DNA of 64,000 nucleotides from Dryomyza anilis (taxonomy: Eukaryota; Arthropoda; Insecta; Diptera; Dryomyzidae). The stretch is taken from NCBI GenBank assembly GCA_951804985.1, contig OX638130.1:123269593-123333592 (forward strand), given 5' to 3'. The first letter of the stretch is position 1. Each line of letters starts with the position of its first letter. The notes beneath the pieces were generated by a model that was not told the DNA's origin, did no database searches, and worked only from the letters and a program-made list of their open reading frames with translations. Positions 23,640 to 36,144 of this stretch are shown one piece after another. Position numbers and translations under genes: made by a program.

Positions 23640-26340
23640 ACGGCCATTGAGAGCCTTATAGTAAAAGTGAAATTTGGCAACGTTTTTGTTTTATATAAAA
23701 GATTTGCTGAACCATAGTGAACTTTTTATATTTCTAAAAAATTAATATTGAAGAAAGTGATTTCATTTTTTTCTAAATTTAGTAGAGTTCTTAGTAAATG
23801 ATAAACTTTTAATTGTACAAGTGAAATTTGGCAACGTGTTTCTGTATTATAAAACTTTGTTGAATAAACTACATACAACTTTTTATATTTTTAAAAAATG
23901 CATTAAATATTGAAGAAATTTATTTCAGTTTTTTCTAAACTTAGTAGAGTTCTTAGTAAATGCTTAATTTTTAGTGGTACAAGTGAAATTTGGCAACGTG
24001 TTTGCCTTATATAAAACTTTGTTGAATTATGTTCATGTATTTTTTATATAGTTCTAAAAATTGCTTAAAATACTGCAGAAAATGAGTTCATTTATTTATT
24101 TTAGTAGAGTTCCTAGTAAATTGTAAAATTGAACTCGAAAGTGAAATTTGACAACGTGCACTCTGCATGGTAATTATATATTTCCAAAAGTTGCATAAAA
24201 TATTGATGAACATTATTTAATGTTTTTTATATATTACAATTTCCCAGAAATAGATTTACGACAATTAAGTCTCAAGTAGAATTCGCACTTTTGTGGCAAA
24301 AGTGAAATTTGGCAACGTGTTTGTCTAAAAAAAAAACTTTTGAATCACTATTTTTATATATCTAAAAATTACAAAAAAAAAATAATGTTGGTGACATTTT
24401 AAAATTACAATTTTTATGTAAAAGGATTTATGGCAGTTGAGTCCTTCAGTATTTTATTTTATAAAAAAATTAAATTAGACAACGTGTTTAGCTTAATTAA
24501 ATCAAGTGTGCATTTATATTGTAATATTTTTAAAAATTGTATAAAATATTAAAAAAAATGAATTTAGTGATTTTTTAAGTAATTAAATTTTTCACAAATT
24601 GATTTTCGATAATTCATCTCAAGTACAATTTTAATATTTAACGATTTTATTGAAATTTACCAAAATGTTTAAAAAAATCGTTATTGTGACTAAAATTATA
24701 ACTAAAAAAATAAAGTAAAAAATTGAGTGTTTTATAAATTAAGAGAACTAAATTGATGGAAATATGACAACGTCTCATTAATTAATAAACGTTTTTCTCT
24801 AATATTTTTAAATATTGCATAAGGCTTTTAAACATATATAGTTAGTTTTAAATTTTGAAAACTTACTTAAACACTGTTTTAAATCATATTACATGAAAAT
24901 TGGCAACATGCAATTTTGAATTAATAGCAATTTTGAATTCAGTCTCAAGTATAATTTTAATATTTAACATTATATTAAAATTTGGCAACAATTTTGTTTA
25001 AAAAAAATCGTTTTTGTGACTAAAATTATATAATTAGAAAAATAAAATAAAAAATTGAATATCTTATAAACTATTAAAAATATATTGATGGAAATATGAC
25101 AACGTCTCATTAAATAATATTTTTTTTTTTGAAATTTTAAATATTGCATAAGGCATTTAAACATGTATTGTTATCTTTAAATATAGGAAACTTACTTATA
25201 CTCTGTTTTAAATCATATAACATGAAAATTGGCAACATGCAATTTTGAATTAATGGCAATTTTGAATTCAGTATCAAGTATAATTTTAATATTTAACATT
25301 ATATTAAAATTTGGCAACAATTTTGTTTAAAAAAATCCTTTTTGTACTAATAAATAAAATAAAAAATTGAATTAATATGACAACGTCTCATTATATAATA
25401 TTTTTTTTTGCTACAATATTTTTGAAATTTAAAATATTGCATAAAGCATTTAAAAAAATATAGTTAGCTTTAAATTCAGGAAACTTTATTAAACTCTGTT
25501 TTACATCATATAACATGAAAATTGGCAACATGTAGTTTTGAATTTATAGCTATTTTAAAAGTGAAAATTTGTATTTTTCGAAATTCTATAAAATTTGACA
25601 ATCATATTTAATCAATAATATCTTTAAAACAATAATAAAATTACTTTAAAACATTTAAAAAGAAAATAAAACGCAATTTGCATGAAATTCGGCAACGTTG
25701 CTGCTCATTCTTCAAATGCTTGAACTAAAATAAATTTTAAATACTACATTTAAACTTTTTACAAAATAAGCGCTAAACAGGAAATAAACTATGAAAGTTT
25801 TATATACCAAATTTATTTAGAATGTTTAAACAAAGAACAGATGAAATTTGGCAACCAATTTGTTATAAATAAAAAATAAAATTTTTAGAATATTCGCTTT
25901 CTGTATTTTTGTAACTTAAAAATAAAATATTTAAAAAACTATTTTTAAAAAACTATTTACGCAATTAGATAAAGCACTATTTAACAAACATTATATGAAA
26001 TTTGGCAACATTGTCATTTACAATATCAAAAAAAAACAGTGAATTTCATTAATTTCTGTATGTTTCAAATTATAATTTTAAATTATTTTTTTCAGTAAAA
26101 TAACTTAAAAATTATTTTAAAACTGTTTAGTAAATATTGCAACACAATTTGCTTGAATTTTGGGAACATTGCTACCGACTAACATACTTCACATGCCTAA
26201 ACTAAAATATATTTAAATGCTGCATTTAAACTTTTGACAAATTAAGCTCTAAAACAAGTTATGCATTATGCAAAATTGTTATATTAAATTTATATAAAAT
26301 TTGTAACAAAATCACTGCTGAAATTTGGCAACATGCTGGA
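23640..26340. repeat. Diverged tandem array bearing GAAATTTGGCAAC
   Basis: GTGAAATTTGGCAACGTGTTT or a close relative recurs at about 23668, 23822, 23985, 24140 and 24305. The next part (24750-25560) is made of longer units with GACAACGTCTCATTA at 24766, 25098 and 25379 and GAAAATTGGCAACATG in each. The last part has GAAATTTGGCAAC at about 25850, 25995 and 26320. Units are AT-rich and 150-330 bp long. No frame is open across them. Confidence 0.85.
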
Positions 26341-26497
26341 ATTTTGGCAACATGTATGGCTTTGTTGACAACGTTGAGTGCGACCATATATGAAATGAAC
26401 TAAAAAGCATTCTACACAAACAAAAATACATTTGTATGTAGTAGATAGATGGACACATATATACGCACATTTACACACAAACACACAAACATATACG

Positions 26498-26519
26498 CAG
26501 ACAGACAGACAGACAGACA
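26498..26519. repeat. (ACAG)n microsatellite
   Basis: Five to six tandem ACAG units follow a CA-rich stretch. ACAG or its complement CTGT recurs as a microsatellite at several other places in the window. Confidence 0.85.
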
Positions 26520-28379
26520 ACATGCTGGCCACCATTGTCATTTATGCAAACATTATTGAGATAAACGAATTATGAAATGCAAATATACTGGGTGCAGAAT
26601 ATTTCTACGTACCACATATAGTATATGCAGACATTATGCGCCAACGACCCGACCCGTGTAGACAACAATCCGACTGACTGCGCACAGAAGCAACTTGAGC
26701 TAGCCACCACCAGGCGGTATGCGGCTGAAGTTATGCCTGGGGTCAGTCAGAGTCGGTTGGTTTGTGAGGTGTGGTGGGGGGTGAGGAATGTGCTTCAAAT
26801 AATGTATGGACTCAAGTGGAAAAATGTGTGCAGAAAGTTATTTGCTTATCTGCATAAATATTAAATTGTATTAAGCACCAAGCAACAGTAATAATAATAA
26901 CAAAAACAACAACAACAAAACGGAGAATATTTACAGCAAAATTTGGGTGAAGGATGCGGAAGCTCTTAAAAATGTTGGACCTTGTTGTTAGGGGGGGAAC
27001 TGTAATGGTTGCGATGAGTTCAAATAAGCTGTATAATTTAAACATGTTTGAAGAATTTAAAGGTATTGGTCTTTTATTTGAGCGCTGTCACGTTATTTGC
27101 AAAGAATATAACTCTTGCGAAGAACACTCCTTACAAAAATTAAGCCATCCCGCATATAGTGTTTAACTATTCGTTCTACTAGTGTGAATAGACATCATGT
27201 TCGGGGACTAAAGTGAAAAAATAAAAGAAAACATTGTACCCAACGAAAACTATAGTGAAAAATAAAGAAATTTCGAAACCTTTTGAAAGAAACACGTACG
27301 CTTAAGCGTCCATTCGCTGTTTTGAGGATGCTTATTATCTGCTTCATTTTAACTACCAGTACGTGATGCCTGCCAATAGTTTTCAGACACACGGCTAGAT
27401 CCTACAAAGGGAACCCGACCGACCGAGCGAGCACAGTTGTTGTTTTGATCTATGGCTTGGCATAGAATGACGTGGAGCCAAATGACAGCAGCGCAGCGTG
27501 TCGAAAAAGGAAGAAGAAGAAGAAATCGAATGCAGACACGGAAGACTAGAAAAATATAACTAGAAAAATATATACTGGAGAAAAAAACTGTTGAAAATGT
27601 ACAAAAAAAAATAAAAGTTAGGGAGAAAAATACGTCATTTAGACAGTCAAACACATGTAGTAATAGTCGTCTTTGTATTGAAAGTTAGAGTTAGTTTCGA
27701 CATTTAAGTGGCTACAAATTTAAGCGCTTAATGTCTTCTTAAACACTATTTTATGCTGTAGTCCATGTGAATTTTTTGAAAAATGTATTTGCTACATTGT
27801 AATTTACGGATAAAATAATTTTTACACTGAGTATCTGTGTTCAAAGGGTTACTACATATAGTTTGAATAATTCGAACTCAGAAAGTCGATATTTATCTAG
27901 AGTAAGTCATCAGTTTTGTATAAGTTTTACAAATACTCTACCAGACAATATTGCTTACAACTGATTATGCAAAATTGGCCAATTCAAACCAAGGAATCCC
28001 CATTTTTTATTTTTAATATAAATTTGAATAATATAAAATAAATCAACTCACTCTCATAAAATTGATTTGTTTAAATCGAAAATAATGTTCAAAAAATCCG
28101 CACAATTTATAGTATTTTTCTAGACTTTTTTTCAAAATACACACATACATTGAATTTTTTGGATTCAAATCTATCACAGTCAATGTACGATTTTAAATTT
28201 GATGTAATAAATATAATTTTTCAATATAAAATTTATCATATTTGACAAACTTTAATAAAATTGTTTAGCTTTTTTATGTCTCACGAAATAAAAAAGCTGG
28301 CTTTCTTCTAGCATGTTTGGGGTATATTTTCGATAAAAAAAAACAGGTAATTTAATGATTTTGGGAAGCGTATAGCAGG

Positions 28380-29575
28380 TTATTACATTTTAAAGAAGTT
28401 TAAGAGTAGATTTCTGGCATATTTTGGGTATGGGAAGAGAAAAGACAGATTTTTGATACAAACTCCGCCATTGTATGCTTGAAATCTTTCGATAAAATGT
28501 TTCCAAACAATCTTGAGCATACGAACAAATTTGTCTTGGGTTCCCGAGACAATATTTCTGCCATTTTTCAGAAATATTTAATGCATATTTCTGGCAAACA
28601 CCACCAAAGATTATCAAATTTGATGGCATTTTTAAAGACAGATTGACGGCATATTCTGAAAATGAGCGGAAAAGAGACAGATTTTAATACAAACTTCGAT
28701 TTTAATACAAACTCCGAATGTTTCTAATCGCTTTGACCCTGCCAAATGTTTTGTATGGCGTTCGCAAGAAATTTTCTGGCATACTTCAGGAATACTTCCG
28801 GAAAAAACACAGATAAATATAATATTTTGGGAAGTGTAGCATGTTTTTTTTTTTTTTTTTTTATTGGAAAAATGTGTGGCATATTTTATAAAATGGCAGA
28901 AAAGAGACAGCTATTTTTAAAAACTCCGCTTTTATTTACTTGAAATAGTCGAAAACGTTTTTCTAAACTGCTTTGAGCCTGCCAAAAATGTGGTCACGAG
29001 TTATTTAATATGAACTCAATATATATATAACGATGAAAATAACGATATCCTTCTTGATATATTTTGTTTTATCAAAAAAAAAAACTTTGTATTATTTTAG
29101 ATTATCAAAAACAATCAAACTCTGCCTGTATAAGCTTAAAATATTTCGATAAAATGTTTCTAAACCGCTTTGACCCTGCCAAAAGTTTTGTATTGTGTTC
29201 CTGAAAAATTTTCTGACATATTTCAAGAATTTTCTAGCATATTCAGGAATACTTCCGAAATAACACAGATAAATAGAATATTTTGGGAAGTGTACAGCAG
29301 GTTGGAAAAACTGGTGGAATTTTAATGGCAGCTTTACGGCATATTTTATAAAATGGCAGATAAGAGACAGCTGTTTTTACAAACTGCGCCTTTATCTACT
29401 TGAAATAGTTCGAAAACATGTTTCTAAACTGCTTTGACCCTGCCAAAAATTTGGTCACGAGTTATCTAATATGGATTCGATACGTATAACGATGAAAATA
29501 ACGATATCGTTCTAGATATATTTTGTTTTATCGAAAAACAAAAAAACTTCGTGTTATTTTAGATTATCAAAAACG
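28380..29575. repeat. Tandem duplication, period about 460 bp, with an older partial unit
   Basis: AATACTTCCG at 28791 and 29248 opens two matching segments of about 320 bp. Both contain CACAGATAAATA, ATATTTTGGGAAGTGTA, TTTATAAAATGGCAGA, AGAGACAGCT, GCCAAAAAT, GGTCACGAGTTAT, AACGATGAAAATAACGATAT and ATTATCAAAAAC (29101 and 29563). A more diverged unit (GACAGATTTTTGATACAAACTCC) precedes them from 28380. No gene is seen. Confidence 0.85.
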
Positions 29576-32309
29576 ATAATTTGAGCCGATATTGTAAAGT
29601 TACCTTATAGAAAGAATATTATCAATTGTTCTAGTTCTAGCTCTGTCCCAAGAGTATTTATCAGGTGCAATTGACTGTTTCTTATGATATCCTCTTAAAG
29701 TGACCGTTTGGTTACAGAAATAGAACAATTGATATAATTTTCCCATAGCATATTGTATGTTTTCCTTTGAGGTAATCAAATTTTGTCGATTTTTAAGTAC
29801 AGATTAGCAGAAAATTCTTGAAATCGATAGTAAATTGACGTTCTTTAAGATAATCTTCGTCTTTCTCTATTTCTTGCTTTCGGATATTTCCTAAACTATT
29901 TAGAAACTATCTCGAACATGTCAAAAATATGGTGTCTAAGTCAAAATTGAAAAATTCATGACTGGACAGCGTACGTTTTGCTTTGCAGATAACTATTAAC
30001 TCTTCAGAAATGAAAAATTAAACAAATCTTATGGATTTAATAATTAAATAAAATTCATTTACTAAAAAAATACACTTTGAACTGAAACATTAAGAAAATC
30101 GATTGTTTTTAATAAGATTTCAGTGATTTATAAAACAAACTTTGATGCACGAAAAAAATGTCCACAGATATAACTTAATTAGATGTTGATCCCTCGAACT
30201 TCACGCATTTTCCAATAGTCTATTACAAAACACAATAAGTAATCCATGCAAAATTAAGAATTAATGCAGCAAGTAATAAATTTTCCAAAACTCATATAGG
30301 GTAACTCAGATAATACATAATAATAACAAAGTTTCAGAATGCGTGACAGTAATAAAGAATTTTGCAAAAATTATAATTTCCATAAAAATACACTCGAGAA
30401 TATTAAGTAAATATTAGTCGAAGGGTAGGTTATAATAATGTATTTGACAACCCCTCAAAAGAAAATGACAGACCCGTTTATTTCGGAAAAAAAAACAACG
30501 CTGGACTCGAATGCAGCAGTAGCAGATTAAAAGATTATGTTGCAAGTTATGGCAAAATAATACCAAATATGGCAAATATATAAACTATTGCTGAGGGGGT
30601 TTGATACAAAAATATCCAATCATTTTATATTTTTGCACTGGGTACGCTTTACTGCATATTTTGGTTATTTTTGCTATTGATATTGGAATTTTTTTGATAT
30701 TATTTTTTAGATATTTTTACTATTTATTTGGAACTTTATGTGAGTGTTGTGTACAAAACAATTGTTTGTACAGGAACTTGTGAACGGTATGGTATAACCT
30801 AAAAATAACATATACCATTTTATAGTAGAACGAACGGTGGTGGTAGATCTATCAAAACAGACGATGACAGCGCAAATATTATTAATAACTGGCTGCTGGT
30901 CGAGGTAGAGGACAACACGAAGTATGAGGTATGAGGAACACGTCTATGAAATTCGCTTTTTCGGGTTTTCCTTTTTTTTCTTCTATTTGTTTGGAACATC
31001 GTGTTATGTGTGAAAATGTGGACACACGCCTCTTGTTATAATAAATTTCCAAGAGCCCGAAATTGCAACTCATGTAGCAATAAATTGCAATGACAGGCAC
31101 TACGTTAGACAGAGCACAATAGAGTGCTATGTGCGACAGAGAGAAGAGTGTGGTAGAGTGTAACTGTAACTTCAAAAAGTGAGTGAGTAAATTAGCCTGC
31201 TGCAACTGAGGGATGGATAGCTGATTTTTTTCGGTTGTGATTTTCGTTTGCAAGGCAAGTGCAAAACATGCTGTGTGCGAAATTGATTTTTCATTTTTAT
31301 GCTATTATTTCTATTATTAAATAAATATAGAGAGGGTGTATCACATGATTAGCTGCCTCAATATAAACGAAAAACGAAATAACAGAGGGTGACTTTTTAA
31401 TAAAATGAAATTGGAAATTTTAATAAAAATTAATTTTTAATTTGAAAAATAATTGAATTTCAAATTTAATTTAACTTTTGGCAATTTTAATTACTTTATA
31501 AAATATATATATTTTTTTCTCAAATTAGTATTTTACTTAATTTTAATTTAAATACAAAGTGTAAACGAAAACTTTTTCGAAATTTCCACCAACACAATAA
31601 ACTGCTGGCAACTGCAAATATTTGACATTCTCATTATCGACAACTTCCGAGTGTTAAACTCGCGAAAATACAACAACTTCCGCTCATCATTTAATGCCGA
31701 CAGTAACAGGGCCTATTAATACCAGCAGCAGCACCCAGCACTCAGCACCCAGGGCACTGTCAAAAAATGTAACGCAAAAACCAAACACAAGAGTATGAGA
31801 CCCAGTACCAGACACACTTTATAACTAAACCCTTGTTGATGATGCGCTTTGATCATTGAATCCACTTTGAGACGTCCTCGTCGCGTTGTTGCCCTCAAGT
31901 CCCTCAGGGTGTTATTAGTCACATGGTGGTTTTTGTGTTTTTTTTTTGCGCGTTCTATAAACAGTCATGCGAAAAACAATTCAGCGTCGCCAGTTCTGCC
32001 GAACCGTTCCACCGACGACCATTTTTAGAGAGTTACCCTTGGCTGGAATTATGCTATGTTTTATGTTAAACGCAGTTGCTTAATCATTTTATTTTTATAT
32101 TCTTCGTTTTTTCAAAATTAGCCACGGCTGTGATTCATATTCTTGCAGTCGCTAAATTATTTTTAGCTTTTTTCGTTGTCTGGTAGGGTTTTTTTTTGCT
32201 TGTTAATTTGTTGCCAAAAAGGGATTTGTTTGGCCTCGGGGCAACATGATGTATGCAGGCCGTCATTATTATGGTAAATGTTTAGTTTGTATAAGCTGCT
32301 TCCTAAATA

Positions 32310-33005
32310 TGTTTTTTCTATAATTGACATTATTTAATGGCGGGTCTAATAAACCCTTTTCTGGATAAAAACGCACTCAGAGAAAAATACTATTAAATCA
32401 ATAGTTTTTTTTACTATTAAGTCAATAGGATAAATTATTATTTTTATATATAAATACCATTAAAAACTACAAAATACTATGATAGATTTTTGAGTTTATA
32501 AGAAATATTTTTTTTTTTTTTGTATACAATTAAATCAATACTCAATACTCATTAATATGTTTTTTCTATAATTGGCATTCTTTAACAGCGGGTCTTATAA
32601 ACCCTTTTATAGATTAAAATGCACTCAGAGAAAAATACATTAAATCAATAGTTTTTTTACTATAAAGACAATAGGATAAATTATTATTTCAATATGTAAA
32701 TACCATTAAATACTACATAATACTATTACATTATTTTTGAGTTTATATGAAAATATTTATATAATAAACCATTTTATGGGTTATCACTCAGAAAAAAATA
32801 CTATTAAATCAATTGTTTTTTAATATTAAGTCAATAGGATAAATTATAATTTTAATATGTAAATACCATTAAATACTACAAAATTACTTAAATAATTTTT
32901 GAGTTTATATGAAAATATTTATTTTTTTGTATACTATTAAATCAATACTCAAAACTCCTATTGACCCATTTTAAAAGGAATTTATGTAATTTTTATTTGA
33001 GTGCA
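32310..33005. mobile_element. MITE family 1, three head-to-tail partial copies
   Basis: CACTCAGAGAAAAATAC starts at about 32374 and 32622, and CACTCAGAAAAAAATACTAT at about 32786. Each start is followed by TTAAATCAATAG or close variants, GATAAATTAT, AATACCATTAAA and TGAGTTTATA. The first two units share flanking DNA as well (ATGTTTTTTCTATAATTG, GCGGGTCT, TAAACCC), 248 bp apart, so the MITE was amplified together with host DNA. The last unit continues to CCTATTGACCCATTTTAAAA and TTTGAGTGCAG near 33005, a decayed inverted terminus. Confidence 0.75.
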
Positions 33006-35146
33006 GACAACAAAGAGTAATTTAAATATAAAAAATATAAAATATAAAAAAATCATAATTCCCAAAATTACAATTTGGAAACCTATGACTGAAAATTTCC
33101 GGCTTTGATCGAATTCCACATAAAAATCATATGAAATATATACAAAAATTGTTTTGATTTCGATGTTTACATACTCAATTTTTGTGCAATGTATTCAATC
33201 TGTTTGCTCGACTTGAAAGATTTGAATTGGTTGAAAAACAAATTTTCTCTATTTTGATATCAAAGTCAAAACTGTCTGCTTACAAATTTCATATGAAATT
33301 CGATGGGATTTCGATCAAAAGTTGAAACACGTCCTTGTATCTGTTATAAGAAAGAGAAATACTAATTTTTGTACAGATCGAAGTCATATTAAGATTTCAA
33401 ATTGTTCAGATTGTACTTTATTGTTCGAGAATTCTATTGTTCAAATCAAAATAAAACATATTCCATTTCCATTTATACAAGTGCTGTGCATTACATACAA
33501 TTTCGATTCGTATGTATTCTCAAATTGTATCCTTTAAACATGTTTCTAATAAAAGCACTGAATCGGAAAAATGTAAAATTTAGAAACATTACATAATAAA
33601 ACATTTTCGCACAAAATTTTAGAAAACCAAGAAACCGCTTCAAGTAATTCAACAAAAATGCCAAACAATGGTACACAATACCATTTCGAAATTTATGCAG
33701 GTACCGCGTGCAGATTTCAATCTTTCAATACTAGGTTCTATATATCGCCAACAACAACAATAGCAACATAATTCAAGTACAACAACTTCAAAAGAAGAAC
33801 AATTTTTATAGATTCAATAGAAAGAAGCCCATGAATGAACGAATGTAGCGCATCGTATGATGGTAATGAATAGATTTCAGTGATGATTTGATGGCAAAAG
33901 CAGCTGCCTGCAGAATAAACTATTGGATTTTTGTTTTTGTACTGCCTCAAGTAGTTGGTAGATGAAAATGACAGACGTTGTTGAAAGGGCGGCGCTACTA
34001 TAATCGACACAACAATCGCTTTGATATGGTGGCTGCTTTGAGAGCCTGTAATTAATTCGGAAAAAGCCGTACCAATCTATACAATTGCAACAATCAAAGT
34101 AGGTATTGTCGAATGAAAAAAAAGTAGGTGTCGCTATAAAAATTTTAGAAAAGAGTTGAGTGAAGCAACAAAGGAAGCGCTTTAATTATATATTGAAAAA
34201 AACAAAAAAAAAACATAATAATAGTGTACAATAAAAAGGTATTGAATCAAATGGTATGCCATATGAAATGTGCAATTATAATGCCTTATAAGCGTCTATA
34301 AAGCATTAGGATTTTAGGTAAATCAAAATGGAATTTGTTATGCATGACACATATATTGTTTATAAAGTGTTAACATTCAATTTTAACCATTTTGGTATAA
34401 ATGTTTTTTTTTGGAAAAAAGCCTAAAATTTATGATTTTGATAATAACACACGTCGCAAAACGACGGAACTATTAACGTAAGGAAAACATTTGGTTAACG
34501 CGTAATAAGTGTCATGTGTAATGTTGATTTTTTGATACATGACGTGACGTGACGTACTGGGCGGTCGTTGGTATGGTGTAGGGAATGCGACGCAGCTGCT
34601 GACATAAAACTGTCAAAATTATATGAGTTACTGGGCAGAGGTTATGGCAAGAAAGGCATTATGTGCGGGAAGTTCGGACACGTATTCAAATTAGGGAAGT
34701 AATAAAGGGGAAACGTGTTTGAATTAAGACTTAAGTCGGTGGCTTTAAAAATGCGTCGAATAACGTTTTTTTGGTTTTTGAAGGTAACGGAACTTTTGAG
34801 TTTTAAGTGAAAATTTCAAATTAAATATTTAAATATTGCAGCAAAACTTTCTGTTCCAAAACAAGCCATCATTTGATTTCTGTTTAGAATTGTTCGTTTT
34901 GAAAAAAAAAGAACAGATACCCTTTTTATAGAACCTAATCAAGTACACTGTTTTGGATTTTTTACTGGGGACATGACTGGGAACTGAACATTTGGTCTTA
35001 ATCCGACCATTTGCATAACCAACATAATCTATATTATGCTGTCTACCCGCATAAAAAAATCGACTAGAGTAATTGTGCAATGGGTGAAATTATTAAAAAG
35101 TAGGGATTTCAAATTTAATTTCTTTTCTTTTGGATTTCCAGTATAT

Positions 35147-35362
35147 ACACCCAGAAAAAAAATACTATATAAATAATAGTTTTTTACTATATAGTCAATA
35201 GGATAAATTATTATTTTAATCGGAACTTACCATTAACTACTAGAAAATACCATGACATTGCCATTGAGTTTATATGAATAGTTTTAATTTTTGTATACTA
35301 TTAAATCAATAATTGTCCTATTGACCAATTTTAATGGGATTTGAGGGATTTTTTTCTGAGAA
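35147..35362. mobile_element. MITE family 1, near-complete copy
   Basis: It starts with ACACCCAGAAAAAAAATACT and ends with TTTTTTTCTGAGAAT, imperfect inverted termini of about 13 bp. The interior shows GTCAATAGGATAAATTATTA, ATTTTTGTATACTATTAAAT and CCTATTGACCAATTTTAATG, as in the copies at 32.3-33.0, 54.5/55.5 and 58.9 kb. It has no coding capacity and is about 216 bp long. Neighbouring TA dinucleotides on both sides could be a target duplication. Confidence 0.7.
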
Positions 35363-35487
35363 TACCCAGTTCAAATTCTTTAAATTCTTCAGAATAATGT
35401 ATAGAATATTTTCCACAACAGGTGCTTATTTCACTGCGTCTTTAGAACCTAATAAGTATGGACTGTTCATTATCAATGAACCTTTTC

Positions 35488-35697
35488 CAGAACCTACACA
35501 GAATCATCATCATCATATTGATACATTTTGTTCTTCATACCATGATTCATACTATTGAAAAACGATTCATAATATTGGTAACTATAAAACATCTATGTTA
35601 TGAATTTATTATCAATATGATGCATGACCGAAAAAGTGTTCTTCAATAGGTTGAACTGTTTGTGAATAACACGTTACATCATATTAATGAACAAATA
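35488..35697 (+). mobile_element. Dispersed repeat family 2, partial copy
   Basis: CGATTCATAATATTGGTAAC, GACCGAAAAAGTGTTCTTCA and ATCATATTAATGAACAAA match the corresponding parts of the copies at 42.3 and 54.8 kb. The copy is interrupted or ended by the foldback element starting at 35698. Confidence 0.6.
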
Positions 35698-35985
35698 AAG
35701 GGTTTTTCAACAGGGACGCTACAAATGTAGAGCAACAGGGACAGCAAACGACGCCATATTTCTTGCCGCTCTTTTGACATTTCTCTTCAGTAAGGTTTGC
35801 CATTTCATGATGGCAAGATGTTTCGGTAGTAAATTTTAATAATTTCGACTCGTTGTTGGCTCGTATATCTTTCCATCATGAAATGGCAAACCTTACTGAA
35901 GAGAAATGTCAAGAGCGGAAAGAAATATGGCGTCGTTTGCTGTCCCTGTCGCTCTACTTTTGTAGCGTCCCTGTTGAAAACCCTT
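35698..35985 (-). mobile_element. Foldback miniature transposon with transposase start
   Basis: Arms of about 115 bp (35698-35813 and 35873-35985) are nearly perfect reverse complements around a 59-bp spacer. The outer ends read AAGGGTTTT(T)CAACAGGG and the arms contain ACAGGGACAGCAAACGACG and TCTCTTCAGTAAGG. The inner end of each arm includes the ATG region of a transposase frame, so the element looks like an inverted duplication of one transposon 5' end. Few mismatches between the arms suggest a young element. No clear target duplication is visible. It lies in or next to a family 2 copy. Confidence 0.85.
35805..35879 (-). pseudogene. Transposase N-terminal remnant (Tc1/mariner-like HTH start)
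   Basis: The frame starts at ATG 35879 and codes MMERYTSQQRVEIIKIYYRN, then stops after four more codons where the opposite arm begins. The ERYT-QQRVEIIKIYY pattern is the usual start of a large group of insect Tc1/mariner-like or related helix-turn-helix transposases. Only about 20 residues survive and no catalytic residues remain. The superfamily is inferred from this short piece. Confidence 0.6.
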
Positions 35986-36002
35986 CCAAAAAACGTTTGT
36001 AG

Positions 36003-36030
36003 CGCTCTTATTGAAAAACACTTTACATGA
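36003..36030. repeat. Degenerate second copy of the foldback end
   Basis: GTAGCGCTCTTATTGAAAAA resembles the element's own end GTAGCGTCCCTGTTGAAAAC, which lies about 35 bp to the left. It may be an older copy of the same terminus. Confidence 0.4.
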
Positions 36031-36144
36031 AATACAACATAAAGTGGGGGCCATACAATTGACACGATTTTTATTTTTATATAAAATATTTCTTTTGAGT
36101 ACATGTACATTAATTTTTGTTTGGACTATGCTCTGGATGACCAT

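Noticed and set aside
26625..26864. 79-codon plus-strand frame starting at ATG
   Set aside because: Reasonable composition, but no signal peptide, domain or homologue in memory, and it lies in a GC-richer patch where several frames are open.
31716..31922. 68-codon minus-strand frame with a hydrophobic segment
   Set aside because: The frame opens with GTG, and the first ATG leaves only 46 codons ending in CCCWY. One hydrophobic stretch alone is weak evidence. It might deserve a look if transcripts exist.
35805..36110. 101-codon minus-strand frame through the foldback element
   Set aside because: Only the MMERYTSQQRVEIIKIYYRN part is meaningful (a transposase start). The upstream codons are element arm and flank.
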